The notes under the pieces: model-generated
Told to the model about the DNA's origin: nothing
The model's input: only the letters and a program-made list of their open reading frames with translations
The model's database searches: none
Program-made: the position numbers and the translations under genes
Source: Deinococcus sp. AJ005
GTDB taxonomy: Bacteria; Deinococcota; Deinococci; Deinococcales; Deinococcaceae
Length of the DNA: 64,000 nucleotides
Assembly (NCBI RefSeq): GCF_009017495.1
Contig: NZ_CP044990.1
Coordinates: forward strand, 1-64,000
Direction: 5' to 3'
Part shown: in pieces, positions 33,041 through 42,058 of the stretch
Layout: every line of letters begins with the position of its first letter
How positions within the stretch are numbered: the first letter of the stretch is position 1

Positions 33041-33141
33041 GTGTCTAAGGGTCAAGAGTCTGAGGGTCTAAGAGTCAAAGAAGCTGGGCGGGGAGATAGT
33101 CTTTTAACTCTCAGACCCTTTGACCTTCAGACCTTAGACAC
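33041..33141. repeat. Long imperfect inverted repeat between the VF530-like gene and dnaJ
   Basis: The arms 33041–33080 and 33101–33141 are each about 40 bases and complementary at most positions, separated by about 20 bases. Each arm contains repeats of GGGTC and AGAGTC-like units. On the minus strand the transcript could fold into one long hairpin just in front of dnaJ, overlapping the stop codon of the preceding gene. Confidence 0.6.
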
Positions 33142-33346
33142 TCACAAGTTCCAGATACAGCCCCTCCACCTTCGCCCGCGCCCAGGGTGTGCGGCGCAGA
33201 AATTTCAAGCTGCTCTGAATGCTGGGGTTGGACGAAAAGCAGTTGATCGGGACGCGGTGGGCCAGTTCCTCCCAGCCGTAAGCGTCGTGCAGGCGCTCCA
33301 GCATGAGCTGCAACGTGACGCCGTGCAGGGGATCGGAGGAGGTCAC
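33134..33346 (-). CDS. VF530/DUF2132 family small protein
   Basis: The 70-residue protein matches the VF530 family, a small DNA-binding-type fold, almost end to end. Motifs are [49 protein letters not shown] and a final KVEGLYL. Its role is not established. It lies five bases after grpE on the same strand and before dnaJ, an unusual position inside a heat-shock operon. Confidence 0.85.
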   Translation of the reverse strand: MTSSDPLHGVTLQLMLERLHDAYGWEELAHRVPINCFSSNPSIQSSLKFLRRTPWARAKVEGLYLELVSV

Positions 33347-33350
33347 GCGC

Positions 33351-34016
33351 TCAACCCTTGCGGCTCACGACGACGCGGGCCGGGCGTACCAGCCGGTCAC
33401 CCATGCGGAAGCCTGCCTGAAACACCTGCACGATCCTGTCATCCTCGTCGCCGGGGACGGCCTGAAGCGCCTCGTGCCACTGGGGGTCAAAGTGTTCGCC
33501 TTCCTGGCCGGTCAGTTCCAGACCCAGCTTGGAAAAGATGGTCAGCACCTTGCTCTGCACGGCCTTGACGCCAGGAATCAGCTTGGCGGGGTCTTCCGAT
33601 CCCATCGTGAGGGCACGTTCCAGATCGTCATAGACGGGCATCAGTTGCTCGGCAGCCTTGGAAACGCCCTTGTCTTCGGCGACTTCGAGGTCCTGGCCCG
33701 TGCGGGTGCGGTAGCCGTCAAAGTCGGCGGCCAGACGCCCCAGCTTGAATTTCAGATCGGCGTTTTCCTTTTCCAGAACTTCCACGCGCTCCAGCTTGCC
33801 CATCATTTCCTGCACCTGGGCCATCATGCCCTCGTCCATGCCGGGAAAGCCCGCGAAGTCGGTGGCCTCGCCGTCTTCATCCAGCAGGTCAGCGTCCACA
33901 ATGTCGCCATCCATGTCGATGGTCTTGTCGTCCTTGACGGGGGTGAATTTCAGGTTCTCGGCAGTATCCATTTCGGTTTCGGGCGTCGCGCCGTTCTTAG
34001 TGTCGTTGTCTGTCAT
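33351..34016 (-). CDS. grpE: GrpE nucleotide-exchange factor
   Basis: GrpE releases ADP from DnaK. The 221-residue protein has an acidic disordered N-terminus (about 1–65). A long coiled coil follows ([20 protein letters not shown] to [19 protein letters not shown]). The head domain has [33 protein letters not shown], the conserved FDPQWHEAL segment, and a C-terminal [21 protein letters not shown]. The start at 34016 is supported by GAGGT; the longer frame from 34040 is not. It is second in the dnaK operon. Confidence 0.93.
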   Translation of the reverse strand: MTDNDTKNGATPETEMDTAENLKFTPVKDDKTIDMDGDIVDADLLDEDGEATDFAGFPGMDEGMMAQVQEMMGKLERVEVLEKENADLKFKLGRLAADFDGYRTRTGQDLEVAEDKGVSKAAEQLMPVYDDLERALTMGSEDPAKLIPGVKAVQSKVLTIFSKLGLELTGQEGEHFDPQWHEALQAVPGDEDDRIVQVFQAGFRMGDRLVRPARVVVSRKG

Positions 34017-34053
34017 CTTGGGACCTCGTTTTCTGAACATCGGTTTAAGGATA

Positions 34054-34086
34054 AGGGAGAGGGGCTGCTTTAGCCGCCCTCTCCCT
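34054..34086. repeat. Intercistronic hairpin between dnaK and grpE
   Basis: AGGGAGAGGG (34054–34063) pairs perfectly with CCCTCTCCCT (34077–34086), and the inner bases GCTGC/GCCGC extend the stem partly. No T-run follows on the minus strand. It probably stabilises the dnaK message or limits read-through to grpE and dnaJ. Confidence 0.55.
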
Positions 34087-34118
34087 GATTGTTTGTGGGG
34101 TTATTGCCTGGGGTGCGC

Positions 34119-36020
<1,902 letters not shown>

Positions 36021-36098
36021 GTGTTTGACTCCTTGGATGTATTTCTACAAAGTGTAAGATTCTGCCGCCGCAGGGGCAACAGTTCTGAAACTTCCAAC

Positions 36099-36127
36099 AG
36101 CATAACGCTACAGTTGATCAGAGTCAA
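36099..36127 (-). promoter_or_regulatory. dnaK operon promoter
   Basis: On the minus strand, TTGACT (36127–36122), a 17-base spacer and TATGCT (36104–36099) form a good housekeeping promoter, about 80 bases before the dnaK ATG. Confidence 0.75.
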
Positions 36128-36131
36128 TAGA

Positions 36132-36152
36132 CTTGAGTGCTATACGCTCAAG
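36132..36152 (-). promoter_or_regulatory. HAIR operator (HspR site) upstream of dnaK
   Basis: On the minus strand the sequence reads CTTGAGC-N7-ACTCAAG, one mismatch from the HspR-associated inverted repeat CTTGAGT-N7-ACTCAAG. It sits four bases upstream of the -35 hexamer, as expected for HspR repression of dnaK. The hspR gene itself is not in the window. Confidence 0.85.
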
Positions 36153-36388
36153 TTTAAGACAGACTGAAGGGCGGCTGCCGGGAAATCGGCGGCAGTGACA
36201 GCAGGAAGATGCCAGCCAAGGCGGGGCGCAGTCCTCTTCTGGGTGGAGGCACATATCCAATTCAGGAGTTGAGTCGAACTCGCTGCCATCGTCTGCTTGC
36301 AGCCAGAGCAGGGGAAAGACTGGTCCCGCGCCCCGTTACCTTCACTCCACCTGGCGCACGCTACGCTCGCTCCAGACAGGAGATTCAC

Positions 36389-37510
36389 ATGCAAATACAG
36401 CACAAGTCCATTCGCCGCTGGAACAACCTCAGCGCCCTCCAGAAAACCGCCATTGTCGTCGCCGGAACCGTGCAGGCAGGGCTGTTCGCCGCTGCGTGGC
36501 TGGACCTCAGCCGCCGTCAGCCGGATCAGCTCAACGGCACACAGGCGGGCTGGCGCGCGGTGCTGTTCCTCAATTTCATCGGCCCGCTGGCCTATTTCGC
36601 CCGTGGCCGCAAACAGAGTGACTGGTCCGAGACCGACATGCCCGATCAGAGTGGCAGGGTTGCCATCGTCACTGGGGCCAACAGTGGACTGGGCTACGAA
36701 ACGGCCCGCGCGCTGGCCCAGCACGGCGCAACCGTGGTCATGGCCTGCCGCAACGCGCAGAAGGCCGAGGCCGCTGCTACCCGCATTCTGGCGACAGGTC
36801 CGCTTGGCAAGGTGATCCCCATGTCCTTGGACCTAGGCGATCTGGATTCGGTGCGGGTGTTTGCCGACGACTTCAAGAGCAGGTTCGAGCGCCTGGATTT
36901 GCTGGTCAACAACGCGGGCATCATGGTGCCGCCGCAGGGCGAGACCGCGCAGGGCTTCGAGACGCAGTTCGGTGTCAATCACCTAGGCCACTTTGCCCTG
37001 ACCGCGCAGCTCATCGACGTGCTGAACGCCACCCCTGACGCGCGGGTGGTCAACCTGAGCAGCATCGCGCACCGCTTCGGGAAGATCGATTTTGATGACT
37101 TGAACTGGAAAGAGCGCGACTACAAACCCATGCCCGCTTACGGCCAGAGCAAGCTTGCCAATCTGCTGTTTACCTACGAGTTGCAGCGGCGGTTGCAGGC
37201 GGCGGGGAAATCCACGGTGGCGGTGGCGGCCCATCCCGGCTACGCGGCCACGGGTTTGCAGGGTGAGGGCGGCAACGACGGTCTGATGGGCAAATTGGCT
37301 CAGACGCAGGAAATGGGCGCGCTGCCCAGCATGTACGCGGCGACTGCGCTGGGGGTGGAGGGCGGCGAGTTCTTCGGGCCGTCCGGGCTGGCCGAGATCG
37401 CGGGCCATCCGCAGCTCGTACAGTCCAACGCCCGCTCGCACGACACCGAGACCGCCCGGCAGTTGTGGAAGGCTTCCGAGGAACTGACCGGGGTGACGTT
37501 CCGGGTCTGA
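36389..37510 (+). CDS. Short-chain dehydrogenase with N-terminal PLDc_N-like membrane domain
   Basis: The 373-residue protein has two parts. Residues 1–75 carry two membrane segments around TAIVVAGTVQAGLFAAAWLDL and AVLFLNFIGPLAYFARGRK, the pattern of PLDc_N domains. The rest is a complete SDR: cofactor motif VTGANSGLGYETA, LVNNAGIMVPP, VVNLSSIAHRFG and the catalytic YGQSK. It resembles retinol-dehydrogenase-like oxidoreductases; the substrate is unknown. The start at 36389 has AGGAGA upstream. An internal ATG at about 36638 could give the SDR alone. Confidence 0.8.
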   Translation: MQIQHKSIRRWNNLSALQKTAIVVAGTVQAGLFAAAWLDLSRRQPDQLNGTQAGWRAVLFLNFIGPLAYFARGRKQSDWSETDMPDQSGRVAIVTGANSGLGYETARALAQHGATVVMACRNAQKAEAAATRILATGPLGKVIPMSLDLGDLDSVRVFADDFKSRFERLDLLVNNAGIMVPPQGETAQGFETQFGVNHLGHFALTAQLIDVLNATPDARVVNLSSIAHRFGKIDFDDLNWKERDYKPMPAYGQSKLANLLFTYELQRRLQAAGKSTVAVAAHPGYAATGLQGEGGNDGLMGKLAQTQEMGALPSMYAATALGVEGGEFFGPSGLAEIAGHPQLVQSNARSHDTETARQLWKASEELTGVTFRV

Positions 37511-37570
37511 AGGTGCGGCGTGCGGCAGGAGGAATCCAGGGCTAAATTTCGGAACTGTGGGTGCCGTCCC

Positions 37571-38527
37571 TCAGCCCTGGCCCACCAGCCGCCGCACCAG
37601 CTTGTCGTACCCCTCTGGGTAGACCGGGAACATCTGCCGCGACTGGGTGTTCCATAGGGCGTTGAAGCTGTGGTAGCTCAGGTAGGCCAGCGGTCCCACC
37701 ATGCTGTCGCTGACCCACACCAGCCCGGCCTGCTCGTCGTAGCCGCGCACCACGCGGAAGTGCGGGACCTCGCCGGGGCGTTCGTACCATTGCAGCACGA
37801 TCACCGGAATGCCCAGCGCCAGTAGCCGCTTGATCTGTGACAGATGGCCGCCGCGCACCGTCAGCGTGCGGAGTTTGAATTTCTGGAGTTCCGGGGCGAT
37901 GGCGCTGATCTGCATGTATCCGCCGTCCGGGCGCGCGGTGCGCTGGATGATATTTTGGCCGATCTGCACCTTGTAAAAACCCAGCACCGAGGACAGCGCG
38001 CTGGGGCCGCAGTTGTTGTACGTCTGCAAACTGAAGCCCAGGCCCGGCAGGTAGGTGCGGATCGGCAGCGCGTCTCCCAGCGGGGAATCCAGACCGGGCA
38101 GTGCCCAGCCGATGAAACTGGTCACGGTGGCCGGGGGAGGGGTCTGCCATTTCGAGGGACCCCTAACCTTGGCTTGATCGGGGCGCGGCGTGGCGGGTGG
38201 CAGCGGCGGCAGCTTGGGAACGACTGCTTTCTGGACTACCGCATTCTGAGACGGCTTCACGGGCGCACTTGAGGCCGGACGTAATTTCAGCACCTGCCCT
38301 GGCCGCAGCGCCGTCCCGCTCAGCCCGTTGAGTTTCAGCAATGCCGGAACCGAGGTGCCCGCCTTCTGGGCCACACCGAACAGCGTGTCACCGCTTTTCA
38401 CCGTGTAGGTCTGTGTCGAGGCGGCCCCAGCCGGGGTGACCGCCAGCCCAAGCAGAACCGCGCCCAGCAGCCAGCGCCGCAGCAGGGGAGAGGGCCTGGA
38501 CGCTGGCCTGTGCAGTTGCTCGATCAT
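37571..38527 (-). CDS. Exported LysM protein with C39-like peptidase domain
   Basis: The 318-residue protein has a signal peptide (LLRRWLLGAVLLGLAVTPAGA), one LysM peptidoglycan-binding domain (TYTVKSGDTLFGVAQKAG to LRPGQVLKLRP), and a Pro-rich linker. A C-terminal papain-like C39-type domain follows, with catalytic cysteine in NNCGPSALSSVLGFY, histidine in VPHFRVVRGYD and an aspartate in WVSDSMVG. I chose 38527 because ACCATA (a minus-strand TATGGT) lies eight bases upstream; 38563 is the longer option. It probably acts on the cell envelope. Confidence 0.8.
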   Translation of the reverse strand: MIEQLHRPASRPSPLLRRWLLGAVLLGLAVTPAGAASTQTYTVKSGDTLFGVAQKAGTSVPALLKLNGLSGTALRPGQVLKLRPASSAPVKPSQNAVVQKAVVPKLPPLPPATPRPDQAKVRGPSKWQTPPPATVTSFIGWALPGLDSPLGDALPIRTYLPGLGFSLQTYNNCGPSALSSVLGFYKVQIGQNIIQRTARPDGGYMQISAIAPELQKFKLRTLTVRGGHLSQIKRLLALGIPVIVLQWYERPGEVPHFRVVRGYDEQAGLVWVSDSMVGPLAYLSYHSFNALWNTQSRQMFPVYPEGYDKLVRRLVGQG

Positions 38528-38629
38528 TCCCCGCCACCATAAACCGTGGCGGGTTAAGGGCATGTGAAGAACTCTGCCGGATGGGGCATTGGACCATCAA
38601 ATTTCCCGCATCTGACGGTCAGACCTGTT

Positions 38630-39358
38630 CTATAGTTTATCTCCCACATGAATGGCCGCAATGCCAAAACTCAGCAGGCGGAAGCGCGTGCGGAAGCCCG
38701 TGGCACGCATCAGATCGGCCAAGCGTTCGGGCGGCGGAAAGGCCAGCACGCTCTCGGGCAGGTAGGTGTACGCACCCGCGTTGCCGCTGATCAGGCCGCC
38801 GATGCGCGGCAGGACATGCTGAAAGTAAAAACGGAAGAGGCTGCCGAACAGCCCGGCGCGGGGCGGTGGAAACTCCAGAATCACGGCCCGCCCGCCCGGA
38901 GCCAGCACCCGCCAGAATTCCGAGAGGCCGCGCGCATAGTCGGCGAAATTGCGGAAGCCGAAGGCGCAGGTCACGCTGTCGAAACTGCCGTCCGGGTAGG
39001 GTAGGTTCAGGGCGTCGCCTTCCTCTAAACGAATGTCGAGGTGCCGTGAGGCCGCCTTGGTCCGCCCGATTTCCAGCATCTGCGGCACGAAATCGCTGCC
39101 GATCACTTCCGACTGGGGCGCGCGGTGCTTGAGTTCCAGCGCAAAGTCCGCCGTTCCCGTCGCCACGTCCAACACCCGTGCAGGGGCAAACGCCAGCGCC
39201 TCACGCGCGGCCTCACGCCGCCAGCCCCGGTCCACGCCCAGACTGAGAACGCGGTTGAGCAGGTCATAGCGTGGAGCGATGTCGGCAAACATGGCCTGCA
39301 CGTCGCCGCCCTTGTCCTGTTTGTCACCCACGGAGGGTTTTTTCGGCGCAGCGGTCAT
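38630..39358 (-). CDS. menG: Demethylmenaquinone methyltransferase
   Basis: This enzyme carries out the last step of menaquinone synthesis, SAM-dependent methylation of demethylmenaquinone (UbiE/MenG family). The 242-residue protein has AMFADIAPRYDLLNRVLSLG, the SAM motif VLDVATGTADFALEL, GDALNLPYPDGSFDSVTCAFG and FRNFADYARGLSEFWRVLAP. It also has LPRIGGLISGNAGAYTYLPES, a family signature. A minus-strand TATCAT box seven bases before the ATG indicates leaderless transcription. With mqnP it covers two menaquinone steps in the window. Confidence 0.93.
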   Translation of the reverse strand: MTAAPKKPSVGDKQDKGGDVQAMFADIAPRYDLLNRVLSLGVDRGWRREAAREALAFAPARVLDVATGTADFALELKHRAPQSEVIGSDFVPQMLEIGRTKAASRHLDIRLEEGDALNLPYPDGSFDSVTCAFGFRNFADYARGLSEFWRVLAPGGRAVILEFPPPRAGLFGSLFRFYFQHVLPRIGGLISGNAGAYTYLPESVLAFPPPERLADLMRATGFRTRFRLLSFGIAAIHVGDKL

Positions 39359-39401
39359 GTCAAGGATGATAGCCGGGCGGGAAGGGGAGAAAGGGGAAGG
39401 G

Positions 39402-39779
39402 TCAATTCAGTTTCAGCAGTCCTGCTGGCGTGGAAGCGAAACCGCAACCCTCGTAAAAGCCGGTCAGATGGGGTGTGTAGTCCACATGCAGCCATTCCAG
39501 CCCGCCGTGTTCGCGCGCCGCTGCCGCTGCCCGCCGCACCAGCTCCGTGCCAATCCCGCGCCTCGCCCACTCCGGGTGAACGGTGGTGTCCAGCAAAAAG
39601 GCGTGGACGCCGCCGTCCCACGCCATATTGACGAAGCCCACTAAAGTCTCGCCGTCGAAAGCGGTGATCCAGGTCAAACTGCGTTCGAGGACGGGTTGCC
39701 ACCGCTGACCATCATCCTGGCCGCCCCAGGCTGCCTGCCGAAGCTGACCCAGCGCGGTAAAGTCAGGCGTTTGGCGCAC
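39402..39779 (-). CDS. GNAT-family acetyltransferase
   Basis: This protein of about 125 residues has the acetyl-CoA binding motif VHPEWARRGIGTELVRRA and the C-terminal GFYEGCGFAST strand-loop typical of GNATs. The substrate is unknown. The listed start is GTG. The frame is open a few codons further (LTDYRV…), so translation may begin nearer the kbl stop, which it closely follows on the same strand. Probably cotranscribed with kbl. Confidence 0.82.
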   Translation of the reverse strand: MRQTPDFTALGQLRQAAWGGQDDGQRWQPVLERSLTWITAFDGETLVGFVNMAWDGGVHAFLLDTTVHPEWARRGIGTELVRRAAAAAREHGGLEWLHVDYTPHLTGFYEGCGFASTPAGLLKLN

Positions 39780-39790
39780 GCGGTAGTCGG

Positions 39791-40981
39791 TCAGATCCCG
39801 ACCACCTTCAGCTTGCGGCCCACCTTCTCGTAGGCCGACAGCGCCTGATCCAGATCGGCGCGCGTATGCTCGGCGGTCACGATGTTGCGGATGCGGGCGC
39901 TGCCGCGCGGCACGGTGGGAAAGCCCAGACCCACGGCAAAAACACCTTCCTCGAACAGCAGGCGGCTGGCCTCGAACGCTGCTTCCGGTTCACCAAAGAG
40001 AACGGGCGTGATGGGCGTGACGCTGCCCATGGTGTCGAAGCCCAGTCCGGCCAGCTCGGCCTTGAAGTAGTGCGTGTTGTCCCACAGCCGCCGCATCAGC
40101 GTGGGGTCGCGCTGCACCTCTTCTATGGCGGCCACCAGACCGCCCACCACCGCAGGGGGCTGCGCGGTGGAGAACAGGTAGGGGCGGGCGCGGTTGATCA
40201 GCAGTTCGCGCAGGTCCGCGTGCCCGGCGGCGTACCCGCCCACGCCGCCCCAGGCTTTGGACAGGGTGCCCACCTGAATCACGTCGTCGGCGTTCTCAAA
40301 ACCGAAGTGATGCACCGTGCCGCGCCCGTCCTTGCCCATCACGCCGCTGCCGTGGGCGTCGTCTACATAGGTCACCGCGCCGTACTTGCGGGCCACCGCG
40401 ATCAACTTATCCAGCGGGGCCAGATCGCCGTCCATGCTGAAGACGCCGTCGGTGACCACCAGTTTCAGGCCGTCCGTCTCATTTTCCTGCAACAGCCGCT
40501 CCAGATCGTCCGCATCGGCGTGCTGGTAGACCTTCTTGGTGGCCTTGGTCAGCCGCAGCCCGTCGATGATGCTGGCATGGTTCAGTGCGTCGCTGATCAC
40601 CAGATCGCCCTCTTTAAGAAGGGTGCCCAGCACTCCCTGATTGGTGGTAAAGCCGCTGTGCAGCACCAGCGCGCTGCCGGTGTGCTTAAAAGCAGCCAGT
40701 TGCTGCTCCAGTTCCTCGTGAATCCGCAGCGTTCCAGCAATGGTCCGCACTGCCCCGGCCCCCACACCCCACTCGCGCAGGTAGGCGGCGGCCTTTTCCT
40801 TGAGACGGGGGTGATCGGCAAAGCCCAGGTAGTTGTTGCTCGCCAGATTCACCACCTCGCGGCCATCTACGCGCGTGCGGGCGCGGTTGGCCCTGTCCAG
40901 CACACGTGGCTTGATCAGGAGTCCGCTGTCGCGCAGACCCGAGAGTTCGGCGCTTAGCCGCTCGGAAAGTGAAATGGTCAT
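39791..40981 (-). CDS. kbl: Glycine C-acetyltransferase (2-amino-3-ketobutyrate CoA ligase)
   Basis: This is a PLP-dependent alpha-oxoamine synthase of 396 residues. It has NLASNNYLGFADHP at the N-terminus, FTTNQGVLGTLLKEGD, the cofactor aspartate in YVDDAHGSGVMG, and the PLP lysine in GTLSKAWGGVGGYAAG. Sequence alone cannot fully separate Kbl from 8-amino-7-oxononanoate synthase; bifunctional forms occur in relatives. The start at 40981 is supported by a minus-strand TAGACT box (40994–40989) seven bases upstream; a longer frame to 41110 is not. Confidence 0.85.
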   Translation of the reverse strand: MTISLSERLSAELSGLRDSGLLIKPRVLDRANRARTRVDGREVVNLASNNYLGFADHPRLKEKAAAYLREWGVGAGAVRTIAGTLRIHEELEQQLAAFKHTGSALVLHSGFTTNQGVLGTLLKEGDLVISDALNHASIIDGLRLTKATKKVYQHADADDLERLLQENETDGLKLVVTDGVFSMDGDLAPLDKLIAVARKYGAVTYVDDAHGSGVMGKDGRGTVHHFGFENADDVIQVGTLSKAWGGVGGYAAGHADLRELLINRARPYLFSTAQPPAVVGGLVAAIEEVQRDPTLMRRLWDNTHYFKAELAGLGFDTMGSVTPITPVLFGEPEAAFEASRLLFEEGVFAVGLGFPTVPRGSARIRNIVTAEHTRADLDQALSAYEKVGRKLKVVGI

Positions 40982-41233
40982 ACCCCGGAGTCTAGAGGGC
41001 TGCCCACATCCCTGTCCGTATGCAGGGCACGGAGGGCCAGCGTCAGTCTCCTTGAGATTCCTCGCCCTGACCGGCCAGAGTCGGCATGAGGAATACAAAA
41101 TTTCATACATCCAGGAGGGGTGAAGCCCTGATCCCCCACACTTTTAAAGCAACGGCGTGAAAAACTCATCTTTATTTTATGCTTCGTAAATCTCTGTCAT
41201 AAACTGGTCAGCCGTCAGGCTGCACAGTGACGC

Positions 41234-41449
41234 ATGACCCTGTTGATGCTCGCGCTGTTGCCCGCCGCTGTTGCGCTGTGCCTGCTGGTGGCGCTGGCCG
41301 TCTCGGTCCTCATCAGGAGTATCAGGGGTGAACGCTGGACTGTGCCGTTCGAGGGCACCGTGGTTCCCAGAGTCAGCCCCAACCTTCAGGTCAATGCCTG
41401 GATGGGCGACGCTGCTGTGGACGGTATGACTCGTAAGTCTGTGGCCTGA
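41234..41449 (+). CDS. Possible small single-pass membrane protein
   Basis: The 71-residue frame starts with a strong hydrophobic helix (LLMLALLPAAVALCLLVALA) followed by a basic stretch and a polar tail. No homologue family is recognised and no clear ribosome site is seen, so it is a weak call. Confidence 0.35.
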   Translation: MTLLMLALLPAAVALCLLVALAVSVLIRSIRGERWTVPFEGTVVPRVSPNLQVNAWMGDAAVDGMTRKSVA

Positions 41450-42058
41450 AGCCCAGACCGCGCTTCAGCGCACTCCGACTGTCCCAGCCAATCTTGCCCA
41501 TCAGGGTCCAGAGATCGGCTGGGACAGTCCATTTGTTTGAACGACTTGCTTGAAGGTTGCATCTTTCCTGGCTGCCAGGCTGGTTCTGGCTTCAGCTTCT
41601 GGTGGTCTGGTTGGCAGATGGCCATTCCTGGACGCCCAGATGAGAAGGCTTCACCCATCATGCAGTCTGACCCGGCACTCATGCTGCCCCATGAAATCAG
41701 CGAATCCAGTGCCCGGAAACACAGTGCCACCACGTCTGTTTGTGAATATTTTGCACTTGCCTGTCGGCTTTTGAAATGGTGCGTTTCAGGGGCCGCCCTG
41801 AGTGCATGAGTGACATGAGAGTGGATTTAAGAGACTGGTTTGCAGATTCCTCTAATAAGATTTGGTTAAGGTAACTGTGCAAGCACGGCGGCAGCCCTCC
41901 AGTAAGCCGATTCAACTTCTATTTTCTGGTAGCTCGCCGCCCACGCCCGGCCCGACTTTGGTCTCCAGAGACAGCTTGTTCAGGACCAACAGCACCTTTC
42001 CTGAACCTGAATCGATCAAGTCACCCGCCCCCCAACGTCTTCACAGAGGAAAACCACC
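41450..42058. other. 609-base gap before the beta-helix lipoprotein gene
   Basis: No credible gene is seen; the short frames here have no ribosome site and unlikely composition. The stretch holds a perfect 13-bp inverted repeat at 41477–41529 (listed separately), and its AT-richer end (about 41830–41960) probably contains the promoter of the next gene. Confidence 0.5.
41477..41529. repeat. Perfect 13-bp inverted repeat
   Basis: GACTGTCCCAGCC (41477–41489) and GGCTGGGACAGTC (41517–41529) are exact complements 27 bases apart. No T-run follows. It may be an insertion remnant or an RNA hairpin. Confidence 0.6.

Noticed and set aside
41537..41809. A 90-codon ORF before the beta-helix gene
   Set aside because: No ribosome site or -10 box, Cys/Ser/Trp-rich composition unlike neighbours.
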